Assembly: GCA_930367205.1 (NCBI GenBank) | Contig: OV884009.1 | Span: 98,539,189-98,603,188 of the forward strand | DNA: 64,000 bases | Reading direction: 5' to 3' | From: Acanthosoma haemorrhoidale | Taxonomy: Eukaryota; Arthropoda; Insecta; Hemiptera; Acanthosomatidae | Shown: piece after piece, positions 23,182 through 34,120 of the stretch | How the letters are laid out: each line of letters opens with the position of its first letter | How positions within the stretch are numbered: position 1 is the stretch's first letter | The notes under the pieces: generated by a model | What the model was told of the DNA's origin: nothing | Databases searched by the model: none | What the model saw: the letters and a program-made list of their open reading frames with translations, nothing else | Translations under genes and position numbers: made by a program

Positions 23182-25989
23182 ATCTTTATTTTGAATAATA
23201 ATTATTGAAAACAGGATTCATACTACAACTAGTTTAGATATATGTTTTTCACTTTTTTCCACGTTGAATGTTTTTTCATTCATCGTTTGTATTATTCATA
23301 AAGTAAAGGTTACCGTTTCAGATGTATTGAATAATTTTTACTTCCTCTATCTTAGAAGACGCAGAGGCAAAGAGAAAAACCCCGATCCCGTTTGAAAGTA
23401 TAGCCTCCATCTTGGGAGATAGCGAAAGTTCATTTATCATGGACTGTTCGCAGAGTGGGTGGGCTAGTGCAAAAACAAACCTACAGTCGGCCGAAAGAGA
23501 TTGTGGGAGCTGAATGGCTGTTGAGTTTGTTTTAATATCGAGCCGAGCATACATCATGGAGATAACTGGAGTCTTCCAACCACTGCCTACAGTCCTTTAG
23601 TTGGCCTATAGATATAGCACTGTTCACATCATCTCGTCTGTCTTTCACTTCCTACCGCTTCGTCTTTACGCAATGGGGACTCATGGGGACGCATTTCTGA
23701 GGTATGTGCATGTTTTTTTGTTTTTTTTATCTTACTTCCACTATGATTCTCCATTGTATAAAGTGAATAAACAATGGGGCTGTGCGATTTGGGGAACTAG
23801 GTCCCTAAATAATTTTGTATCTAACCCTTGAGTTGAAGAAAAACCTTGTGGTCAACGGGTTATAGCGACTGTTTAGTCTCCATCTACTGAGAATAATTTA
23901 TAGAAATTTAAAACTTGCCCATTAAGTAATTTTTTGTTACTTTTTTCATCATCAGCTCAGTGTCAAATTAAATCAGGAAATGGGATTCACATGACCAAAT
24001 TGAGCTAGTGCTAAGTTTTAATATTATCTCATGTTTTGATAACTAAGGAAGGGGAATCAAAGAATGTCACTTTTTAATTATATTGCATTCCTAGTGAACA
24101 TGTTTCAGCAAATTCTCAATCAAAATAGAATTATCGAGTGAAACATTAGTAACATATAAACCATGTATGGTCAAGTTTATATTTTGTCGCGTAGTATAAT
24201 GAATCGTTATATGTATCACTTTAACAAAATGGACTGGCCGTGTCCGATTGACTTTTGGAGTTGGCCATGTCCATTCAGTATTTTCTGGCACTCCATTTTT
24301 GTTACATCCGTTGTTCCACCTCCGTTGCGTGAGTAGATTCTATGGAGAAATATTATTGTCTAAATTAGGAAATAATTGATTGATAGAAAATTGTTTTTTC
24401 TCTGCCGAATATCATTTAGTACCGATAACATTGAATAAACTGGTGTTAGTCACCTAAAAACAACACAACCAACTGCTAAAATAATTTCATAAAAAGAAAA
24501 GCGTTTTCGTAGAATGAGTCCACAATTTTCTAGTTGTACAGTCCTCTTCAGCAGCTTAGCCAGTTATAAGATGGACATGAGGCTAAGATGTTTCGTACAG
24601 TACATTACAAAAGTTAGATCCTTACCTTGAACTAGCATGTACTTCAAATAAGTAATGTTCCACATCCATCATTAACAATTGAACCGCTCCCGCCATCTCC
24701 TTCCACAACAAATTGTCAAAGATGATTCTCATGATTGATGGTTCGTGGCTCGTGGTAGTCACTTTCGGCAACTCGATGAAAGACATCGTCTACTGTTGCG
24801 TCAATTTATCTCAAGAATCCAGTGGTCCTCGTGCATTAAAAATCGATATTCCCACAATCTTTATTCTATCTTTCAAACGAAAATACTTTCTCGGAAGTTT
24901 CTTATTCGAAACGATGTTCATCAACTTTTTCATTCATATATAATATCTTTCAAACCCCGTCTTCTACAATCCTTCTTTCTTCTCAACCAACCACTGTCAG
25001 TGCCTACACCGTGAAATTTGTATTACATGTTTCTTTTAATATTGCTTTATGCGAAAAAATTAAATTGTTTGTATCTCATATTTGAAAAGTTTTATCTTTA
25101 ACAGTTTAATATTCTCAAAAATATTTGTTATCCTTTAGGGGTTCTTGTTTTAGAATAAATTTTATTTATTCAGTGCATTTCTTAGTCTTCGGGAGACGTC
25201 TGACGAGGGGGGAGTGTGTTAACGGCTTTAGTAGAGTTGTGTTGAACGTCTCTTCCCGAGGCGAATACTTCTATCTATTCTACCCACGCACGGCAGTGTC
25301 ATTCATATGATAAATACGGTTGGCACCATTGCGTTCTGCGATCAGAACTTCAACTACGGTGCTGTGATGACAAAGCAGATTATCACAATCGCCCAAATTG
25401 ACGAAAGCATGTTCACCTACCTAGGTAACCTTGTACTTCAATAACAGTGGAGTTTTTGTAATCTGGGGAGCGATTATAAGATAAATTGCTTCCAACTGTT
25501 CGGGAACAGAACCCCAAACTGGGTTCGAAGGGACCGATCGATTACCTTTGCTGTTTAATCTGTAGGGCGTGACACCCCGAGGGATCCCCTATAATCCTGG
25601 TGTAATTCACAGCACTTTTGTCCATGCTAGTCCAGATGTAACCTTATTTACCTTGTCTTAAAGAGTGTAGTCCTGCAAGAGGATTTCAAGGTCTTAAGTC
25701 CTCACTAGTACTCAATGTTGCGGGGCTAAATCGAATCTTATTCGGGACTGCGCAACATGTCATCGGAGTTTAACGCGGGTCTACTTGATACGAAAGTCCC
25801 ATCGAAAAGGAATTCCGCAACATTGCAATTCTAGACGTGTTCGGGGGAAGTTTGGCTCTGTATCGCACATAATTGTCACAGTGCTATTGTTGTCTGCCGT
25901 GTTTATTGCTGTATTTTATTATTACTAATTATTTGTACGAAAAAAATCCGTAATATTTTTTTGACGCAATCCTTGCAGACGGGTGGGTA
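23182..25989. other. No confident gene; one GC-richer unique patch at 23340-23720
   Basis: The patch at 23340-23720 is not AT-rich and does not match any repeat in the window. It includes an ATG at 23673 followed by ten codons and a consensus-like donor GAG|GTATGT at 23701/23702. That is compatible with a short first exon but far from proof. The rest is AT-rich with no supportable feature. Confidence 0.3.
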
Positions 25990-26658
25990 TTGTCAATTCC
26001 TATGTATATTTCCTACAACTGGTACATTTGAATTCCTTCCTTGCGCGAACCACTTTTTTAAGTTCTCTTCAAGTTGTGGGTAATCACCAGTCTTGAAGCG
26101 TTTTACTTTGCTGCTTGATGTCTGGGAAGTGATTTTGTCGTTGTACTTCAGGACTGATGTGATCATGGAACGAGTTAAAACGCTTGGATACGTCAATTTG
26201 CTTAAAGCCACTGGCCAAGGCGTTTATGATTTGTTGTTTCCCTTTAATAGAGAGGCTAACTTTTTTCGGAGGCATGGTAACGTGTCATAACGCTAACGAA
26301 AACGAGACTGAACTGTAGAACCGATAGAAAAGCTTAGTACAATTCCTAAAACATTTCCTTTCAGTAAAAAGGGTAAGAATTGCATATGGGATTTCATAGA
26401 AAACATTTATCTCGCACTCATTCTGCTCTCTGGTCTCTCACTGTCCTCTTTCCCTTTCTTGAAACAGTACGAATTAACGAGGTTTTTAAGCTGGAAATAC
26501 GTATTATAAGACGTTTTAAGTGACCTCGAGCATAAAAATAATACGAATTGCCTAGGGAACTGAAATGCATTGTTTTTATACCACTTACCGGGATTTTCTC
26601 TGGGGACCGGCAAATTTATACGAATTAGCCGGAAATACGATTAATCGGGATTCCACTG
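25990..26658 (-). pseudogene. Tigger/pogo-type DNA transposon remnant
   Basis: On the minus strand the transposase start (26275) reads MPPKKVSLSIKGK, then QQIINALASGFKQIDVSKRF. This is the CENP-B-like N-terminal helix-turn-helix of pogo/Tigger transposases. After a frameshift near 26170 the second DNA-binding domain continues with YPQLEENLKKWFAQGRNSNVPV, after which the frame is lost near 25990. The right end looks like a terminal repeat: GGGATTCCACTG followed by TA at 26659, the target expected for this superfamily. Copies of an ACGAATTA/ACGATTAAT motif lie at about 26467, 26541, 26618 and 26635, resembling subterminal binding sites. The DDD catalytic domain and the other end are missing. 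Confidence 0.75.
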
Positions 26659-26677
26659 TATATGCACGACGAAATAC

Positions 26678-26958
26678 CTAGGGGGGGGTACAAGGATTTT
26701 GGGGTGACGAAACATTTAGGTGACCCCTTTTCGTTTGTTATTATGAAGCGAAAAAATCCACTGGAAAATCATTCACTAATTTAAAGAAAACAAAAACTAA
26801 ATAGGAACATTTCACAGATTTGATAAGTTTATAAATAATAATGATAAAATTAGAGATTACTAAAAAGAACCAACAACAAGATATCGTTAAATAAAACGTA
26901 GTAGAGATGAAAAATAAAAAACATTCGATTTATTACAAGGGGGAAAAGAGCTTGTAAG
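26678..26958 (+). repeat. Dispersed repeat R2, copy 1
   Basis: Shares most of its length with 32969-33305 in inverted orientation. Matching blocks include GGGGTGACGAAACATTTAGG, ACAGATTTGATAAGTTTATA, AAAGAACCAACAACAAGATA, AAAACGTAGT-GAGATGAAAA and CGATTTATTACAA-G-GGAAA. A more diverged version of the second half recurs just downstream at about 27058-27180, so the element may contain an internal duplication. No coding capacity; class unknown. Confidence 0.8.
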
Positions 26959-29821
26959 GTTGCTGGGGTAAATACTGTATTATGGGATATTTTTTCTTAC
27001 GAATAAGAAGGAATGAAATGGAATGTCTAGCCGACAAAAACAGAACATAATGCATAACATATTTGATAACCTTGATAACTACTAAAGGGGCTATGTACAT
27101 ATGAGATGACTACAAAGAACCCATAGATGAAGATAGCATAGGAATTATTACAAGCGCTAAAAATGTGTAGAAGGTTGCTAAGACGAATGATAAATAAACA
27201 GAATAATAATGATGGATTAAATGAAATGTAAGATTAGAGAGAGACAAGGAAGTGACAATGTCTAGATGTAAAGATTAGAATAGTTAGTGAACCACAAATA
27301 TCGACGGTAAAAGAGTTGAAATGGTTTATGGCGAGGACAGCCAATCCAAGCAGAATTGTGAGAAGATGCGGGGTTAAGCAGTAAGGGCGTAAACGGATCG
27401 GTGGGTAATATATCAACTTTATTACGACATTAGTTACGTCCGTATTTTTTTTCCTGAGATTGGTTCTGGTTCATGTAGTGTTCTTGTTATGTTCCATTCT
27501 TTGACTTCTTCTAAACATCAACTGAAACAGGAGTGATCTAAGAAAAAGGAAATCCAGGTCCTGATTGGTTGTTAGTTTTTAAGACCATATTGGATTCTTC
27601 CTAAAAGTTGTCTTGTCATGGAAACCTATTCCTTTTCTGGTATTTTATTATTAGTAAATTTACAGATCGTGCCTGCTCATCTTTGCATGAAGAAAATTTA
27701 GAATATTGTCGTAAAGCAATCACCGTGTATGTACAGGGTCCTTGGAGGAAATTGCTAATTGGATATGTGAGGTTGGTATATAGATCGGTTACTTCCCACT
27801 ATGCCACTTGTGGATCTAGGAGCCCTTGATATATCATCTGCTCTGTGTCGGTGCCACAGACTTTATTAGGCAGGAGACGGTAATTGGTCCTGGTTGGGGG
27901 TTGGAAGGGTGGAGATCACGTGGTCGCCCATTGATAAAGAGCAAGGGCTGAGATCAATGGAGGCCGCTGAGTGAGGCCGTCGCCATGGAAACGCCACGGT
28001 GACGCAAGAGCCCGTCCTCTCCGATGGCCTTTGTTGTCTCCTGTGCCCAGAGGGGATGGGGGAAGGGGTAGCACCCTAAAGTCCATGCCCCCACACCATC
28101 TCATTTATATTACGAAAATTTCGTAACCATATAATTGTGGTTTCATTTATTTGTCGTTTTTAGTAAGCACCTGGACCTGGGAGGGTAAAATCACACTCAA
28201 ATTTACGCAAAAATCTTCCCCTAAATCATCTTAATACAGCCTTAATTTTCTTGTTTTTTTCGTGAATGATTGTTTGCCTGTCCTTAACATTTTAACATTT
28301 TATGACCACAATAGAACTTTTCTTCGAAGGATACCATCAATAAAGTTATAGTCTTTTGTTATTCAATTATATTATGGAAATATATTTTTTTAATTCATCT
28401 GTGTCAATCGTTTCTTTCCGGTATTAGCAAGAATTCCATAATTCTGGTAAAAACTCGAAGTTTTCAGAAAGAATTTGCAATAATTTCAGTTGAAACACCT
28501 GTCTTAATATGTTGTATTCCGTACAAAACTCTCACGTAAATATTCGTCTCTAAGATTATTTTTGAACTTATCATTGTAAAGTGCGGGTTTACAACAAGAA
28601 TGTGTTGACGCGAACGCCCATGAACTGCCAAATTAGAGGATGCATTCGCATTGCTATTGCTATTGCTATTAGTAAACCATTCCCTTCTCACTTGTGTAGT
28701 ACAATAACGTACATTTCTATTTTTCCCAGTTTGGTTGTTTCCTTTTTTCCCTTAGTGAAACTATTTATTGTACAAAGTTAGTGTGGGAAAAAAAAATAAA
28801 GTACAAAATAAATTCTATAATTTCTAGTATTCTAACCAACGTTTCAGGGGCGTTTCGAGACACGCCGGTATATTTTCGCTTTGAGACTCCGTCCATTCTT
28901 TGTGTGGTCCCTATCGGAAACTCTCACTATGACAATGCGAAAGCTACTGAATCTGTATTTCGAGCTTGAAGGAGATCCCTATTCAATACAAACCACACTC
29001 GAGGGATTATTGTTCTCCTAGACCTCATTAAATCATAACTCTTTATTTTACACTGTTTCAGTGCTTGCGTGATTTTACTACTTAGGTGCTAGCAGGTCCT
29101 ATTAGGAAGCATTATAAGCGAAACTGTTATTGCTATTAGCTGGCACAATAAAACAAAAAAATACTGGCGTTGTTCCGTTCTCAGCGAGATCAAACCAACG
29201 ACGATTCATAAAAAATATTTATTATATTAAATAAAATAATATGTATATCTAATAGTATTAGGATTTTACCTGTAAAGTTTTGGGATAGTTGGATAATTGT
29301 CAGTTTCTACTCTGTGAGGTGCTATTTTCAATTCTCTAACTTGCCATGTACAGCTCGCCCCGCGACTTTTAAGAAAATGTTCCTTTTTATTGATCATTCA
29401 AAAGAAAGCAATACTGAGATGGTCACAAATAAATCACCTAGCGAATGGTGTATAGTCGAAGCAGCCTTATTCCAGTATTGGTTTTCTTTATTGTTTCTAT
29501 GCTGATTGTTGGTTCTTACATCCAAAATCGACAAGCTCTCACATTTCTATTCACTGATAAGATGTGTCTATCCAAAACCCCACAACTCGCTCATCAACAA
29601 ATAGTAATTTCATCTCAAATGCTGTAGAAAAATATGTTTTTTAAAAATTTTTACACATATATATATGTATATTTATGTAAACCAAGTTGCACAAATGCAG
29701 GTTTTATTCAGTGTGATCTTGCTTAATGCAGTTACTCTCTCTCATTGGGCGGTCTAGGCTCTGCGGGATTTGATTTAACACAACCATAATACTGTAACAT
29801 TAACTTTAACTTAATACTGGA
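26959..29821. other. No supportable gene; GC-rich patch at 27840-28100
   Basis: The first 250 bases include the diverged R2-like block. A compact GC-rich block at 27840-28100 contains a 62-codon minus-strand frame without recognisable domain. A short (ATTGCT)n run lies near 28645. The rest is AT-rich. Confidence 0.4.
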
Positions 29822-30365
29822 ACTTTATTATGATAAAATTACAACCTGCCTCATTGGGCAATAGGTAATTGAGATAAATGTTTTCATTCATACCATATTT
29901 ACAATTCATCATTCACTCGCTCAATCATACTGTATTTACAAACAGCCCAGAGACCTCCCGAGTCCACATGGTTGTCACCTCCCTCGCATACGAAAGAGAA
30001 AGCGGAGTCTTGGGAAGTCCCCCACGCTCCTCCGTCAGCCGCGTCACCGAATACGAGCCAGCGGAGGCTGACCAAGAGCTTGAAAGCCACATACGCTCAG
30101 GACATGATTGGAGAAGATGGCCATTGCCAGGACTTCCACTGTTACACATTTATAGCAGGTCACGAGGCCACTGCCGTTTTAGTCTCCAAGGAGGATTATA
30201 GGGATGAGCGGTGCAGTGCGATGACTGTGCTATAGGATTAGGGTGGTAAAATAAGTTACTATGGAATTTCATAAACTTGGGAGGGATGAGTTCGAGAATG
30301 TAAGGTATGTTAAGATCGTTATAACCATAATAATATGACACTAAGTTGTTCCGTCCTGTCGTCAC
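29822..30365 (-). mobile_element. Jockey family 1 LINE, 5'-truncated 3' end
   Basis: On the minus strand the last codons of ORF2 (30365-30150) read NIPYILELIPPKFMKFHSNL, followed by HYNPPW-type codons and the terminal LKRQWPRDLL stop. This is the same ORF2 ending as at 31575-32296. Then comes the family's GC-rich 3' untranslated region (GACGCGGCTGACGGAGGAGC), GAGGTCTCTGGGCTG, the two ATGAATGAG motifs, and the AATTTTATCATAATAAA end at about 29822. Forward-strand open frames over it are shadows of the untranslated region. Confidence 0.9.
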
Positions 30366-30559
30366 ATTGGTTATCTTGGACTATATAACAGTTGTTAATT
30401 GTACATTTTTTTTTTCAACTGCCTTCTTCCACGGGTTTTAACATTTTCTCCATATAAACGTATTCGTTCTCCATGTTGGTGCTTCTTTCCTTTGTACCAC
30501 ACCTTGCCCGTATTTAGTTGAGGCTTTTCATTGAATAACTACAGTGTGCTTTAACCTTG
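30366..30559. other. Spacer between two LINE fragments
   Basis: Short stretch without recognisable feature, apart from a T-run near 30405. Confidence 0.4.
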
Positions 30560-31440
30560 AGTTTAAAGTGATCACGTTCTTGAATATCGTCAGGTGTGAT
30601 TCCGACTTCCTTTAATTATTGTTCGAGCTCTAAGAAGCCGGCTCTTTCGCATTCTTTTCTAGTACTTACATATCCTCTTTGTCAATCTCTGTCGCTTATT
30701 TGAATCCTCCTTTTCCTCATTACATCCGTTAGTTTTACTATATGGATGTGAAGTTTCTGGTTGTGTCGTCTTCTGTATGCAACGTTCTAATGTACCGGTC
30801 CCAACATTTTTTTAAGGATCTTTCTTGCTTTGACTTAGATCCTCTCCAAAAAACCTGTCCTACGCACCGCGAGGCATTATGCGCCGTACAAAGCCTCTGG
30901 ATATTGATTTCTTGCTGTAGAAACGTTTAGTCAGCTTATAAGGTATTTACGATTTCCTGATCCATGACATGAAGCCTTCCGTTTCGGACATGTTGGGTAC
31001 TACCCACTCGCCCAGATATATTAATTTTTCTGTCCTTTTAATCTTTCTTTGTCCAGCGTCTATCACTTTGGGCGCGACCTATTATTTGTAATGAACTCCT
31101 ACTGTGGCCCCTTGCGTTTGAAGTGGGTCGATTCGTTCTGCGGCTGTATTTAGGGAATCTGAAAAAACTCTATGCCTTTATATCGTTTGCTTTGTCGTTC
31201 ATTTCTACCCCCCACTCTCGAATGGCTGACTAGAGTACGCAGTTAAAGAGCAGAGGCCTTGCCTTACCCCGGTTCAGACTTCAAAGGCATTTGTCATTTC
31301 TCCCCTAAATATTACTTTTGAAATTGTTTAGCGTCTCCTTGTCATCTTCCTTGATTTGTTGCCCAAACCAAATTCTTTCAGAATTTGAAAAAGGATGGGG
31401 CGGTCGATCAATGGAGATGTTGTCTTTGTTAAAATCAATG
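30560..31440 (-). pseudogene. RTE/I-like LINE reverse transcriptase fragment
   Basis: Minus-strand codons in shifting frames show a non-LTR RT of a lineage distinct from Jockey: FIDFNKDN-SIDRPILFQIL (family block A, F-DF-KAYDS-DR), EFGLGNKSRKM, VIFRGEMTNAFEV and TGVRQG (the conserved GVRQGD block, near 31258-31320). WEVEMND-like codons and INISGRVG-like residues follow (family YLGE-V). Numerous stops; the YADD box was not found intact. This arthropod-common lineage also contributes the C-terminal fragment at 63590-63960. Confidence 0.65.
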
Positions 31441-31574
31441 AAGGTCGCTTTAAGCTATTTAGTTTGAGATATGGTGAACATATTTAAGGTTCACACTTAG
31501 TTCCGCACACGAGCGTCCTCTCCTGAAAGGGAGTGTTCAGTATTATCCCAGCTGTAACTCCAATTGTCCCTCTG

Positions 31575-32296
31575 GCCTTATTTGAAGAGCTTTATTTAAC
31601 AGTATTTATTTATTTATATACTCCAATCTGGACATACGGAATAGAGCTATGGGGGACAGCAATAAAGTCGAACATCAAGCGCATCCAATCCTTTCAATCA
31701 AAAGTCCTAAGAACAATAGTAAATGCCCCTTATTACGTCAGCAACAAAACCCTTCACAATGATACAGGGATATACCCTATATTCTTGAACTCATCCCTTC
31801 CAAGTTCATAAAATTCCATAGTAACCTATCCAACCACCCTAATTCCCTAGCACAGTCATTGCACTGCACCACTCACCCCTATAATCCTCCTCGAAGACTA
31901 AAAAGGCAGTGGCCTCGTGACCTGCTGTAAATGCGTAACAGTGGTCCTGGCAATGGCCAGCTTGTCCTGAGCGTATTTGGCCCTCGAGCTCTTGGTCAGC
32001 CTCCGCTGGCTCGCATTCGGTGACGCGGCTGACGGAGGAGCGTGGGAGACTTCCCAAGACTCCGCTTTCTCTTTCGCATGCGAGGGAGTGACAACCATGT
32101 GGACTTGGGTGGTCTCTGGGCTGTTTGTAAATATTGTATGAATGAGCGAGTGAATGATGAATTGTAAATATCGTATGAATGATAACATTTATCTCAATTA
32201 CTTATTGCCTTCTAAAAGGCAGATTTTATCTTATTTTTATTTTATAAAAAGTAATTTTATCTTAATAAAAATTGTTTTAATAATAAAAAAAAAAAA
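31575..32296 (+). mobile_element. Jockey family 1 LINE, 5'-truncated 3' end
   Basis: The ORF2 C-terminus reads PIWTYGIELWGTAIKSNIKR, then QSFQSKVLRTIVNAPYYVSN. After a frameshift near 31790 the codons for PSKFIKFHSNLSNHP and the LKRQWPRDLL stop follow. The 3' untranslated region (31930-32296) carries CCGCTGGCTCGCATTCGGTG, the ACGCGGCTGACGGAGGAGCG block, GGTCTCTGGGCTG and the two ATGAATGA motifs, and ends in AATAATAAAAAAAAAAAAA. This is one of the few copies with a visible A-tail. Confidence 0.9.
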
Positions 32297-32968
32297 AATG
32301 TATTCTTCCTTTGATTCATATCCCATAACGATATTGGAAGCTATGGGAGCGTTCATAATGCCCGTACTTCGGTTTGTCAGTTAAGTTCAAACATGTTGGG
32401 CTAATGGCTATCATCATGATCTATACATTACCCACCGCTCTTAAACGGCATATATTTGCTCAAGTCTTGCTTGTTCTGTTTTTAATTAGAGGTACCTTAC
32501 GGCGTAAATTCTCAGAATAAGCAACAAACAACACTTGCTAATACCATCAAAACCACATAAAATGTCAGGACTTTCTTGAAACTTATGATTTATTTAAGGT
32601 TAAAACTAATTCCTAAAGCTGAGAATGAGGGGACGGGTTTGTGTTGTTTTGGCGGTTGCTAGAACAAAACTCGTTACGACGTGTAAGCGCCTGTATTATG
32701 ATTATTTTTTAACTTAAATTGAAATTTCCTAATTATGTAGGGGTTTTGACCCTTTTGGTCGATGCAATCTTTTCCACCGTGCTACCGACTGTTACTTGAG
32801 ATTAAATGGGCTTCTTATAGCTAATATATAAACTAATCATAACCGATTGGACAGAACTTTGCTACTGCTTTATATCCGATGATATTTTGGATTATGAGGG
32901 TACAGTTTCTAATCTTTATGCTGTTTGTTTTTTACGTTAACTTCTATCTGGTTTATTTATTTTTGATT
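32297..32968. other. AT-rich DNA, nothing recognised
   Basis: No supportable gene or RNA. Confidence 0.5.
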
Positions 32969-33305
32969 CTTCCAAGCTCTTTTCCTCGTTGTAATAAATC
33001 GAAAGTTTCCTTTATTCTTTTTCATCTCTACTCAACTACGTTTTATGTAACAGTATCTTGTTGTTGGTTCTTTGTAGTGTTATCTAATGTTAATAGCCCT
33101 TTTATCTTTTATAAACTTATCAAATCTGTGTTATGATATTAATTTTTTTTTGTCAGCAAGGCATTCCTCTTTTGTTTCTTTTTTTTTTTTTAATTAGGAA
33201 ACAATTTTCAAGAATAAAGCGTTTGTTTTTTTTTGTTTCATAATAACAAAGGAAAAGGGGTCTCCTAAATGTTTCGTCACCCCAGAATCTTCGCACCTGC
33301 CTAGG
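32969..33305 (-). repeat. Dispersed repeat R2, copy 2 (inverted)
   Basis: Reverse complement of 26678-26958 with scattered substitutions and T-run insertions near 33150-33240. The two copies lie 6 kb apart in opposite orientation. The plus-strand frame at 32879-33136 over this region is a by-product of the repeat. Confidence 0.8.
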
Positions 33306-33373
33306 ATAGGACAATTCCAAAAGAATTTAAATCACCTTGAGGAAGAAGGCTCCAATAAATTCCGAAACTACTT

Positions 33374-34120
33374 TGTTGCGACAACATCTTAATTACGAAT
33401 AATTAGACGTTCCCGTCTTCTCGGTCCAGAAAATATTTACTTATGTTTCCATATTGTAATAATAAACCTAAGGCGTCAGTAGGAGAGAGGGAAGTTGCTG
33501 GTGGGGGGAACTGCCGCAGGTGGGGGCTGGCCTGCCTATTTAATTTGCCTCTGCACTGGCGCTTTCTGCTCTTCTCAAACCATAGCCTTCTTATTCAACT
33601 ACCTCTGCATCTCTCTCTCCTAGCCTCGCTATGTTTTAGTCCGGCGTTGTCACCCCACACCTTCCTAGTGGGAATCTCTGCCTTCGTCTCGCTAAAACTA
33701 GCACCTCCTTGGGAGAGACCTCTCCCTTGCGGATGACGGTTGCCGTGGCCCTACAAACTTTACCTAGTAGCGTATCCCACGGCAATCCAGTCTGCTTCTC
33801 TCCGGTTTACACTCGCCTTTGGGATCTGGACAGTTTTCGCCTACCCTTAGATACCGAGTGTGAATTCGTGGTCATTCCAAGACCACATAAACTACCTATA
33901 ATCCTACCCTGTTCCTCTTCTCCTGAACATAGTGCACTGTCGGGGCTCACTTTCGAAGATCCTATGGAGTCAGATCAATATGAATAAAGCTGCTGACTAG
34001 GCTGCCATCAAAGATCAAAGACCACAGGTTTGCACAATTTATCTCTTCCTTGACGCCCGTCGGACAGCGGCCGGGTCGTAGAAACCTTAGCCCACGGCGG
34101 CCGTCCTCCTGCCCCTAACA
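33374..34120 (+). repeat. LTR copy (solo-LTR family), near full length without (CT)n tract
   Basis: Starts with a diverged TGTTGCGACAA at 33374, then TTACGAATAATTAGA, the TCTCGGTCCAGAAAAT block and GTTTCCATA. It runs through CTCGCTATGTTTTAGTCCGG, the GGGAGAGACCTCTCCCTTGC block, GAATTCGTGGTCATTCCAAG, CGGGGCTCAC and GAATAAAGCTGC (polyadenylation-type signal near 33983), to an ACA end at about 34120. The long (CT)n tract of other copies is reduced to a few bases before TGCACTGGCGC. No duplicated target was recognised, so the ends are approximate. The two forward open frames inside are not genes. Confidence 0.8.

Noticed and set aside
25430..25480. Left terminal repeat of the Tigger element (CAGTGGAGTTTTTG)
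   Set aside because: Only the first seven bases agree with the right end; the match is too short.
29899..30235. Several overlapping open frames on both strands in the GC-rich Jockey 3' end (also at 31839-32188, 46707-47018, 49385-49661)
   Set aside because: They fall in the untranslated region downstream of the ORF2 stop and differ among copies.
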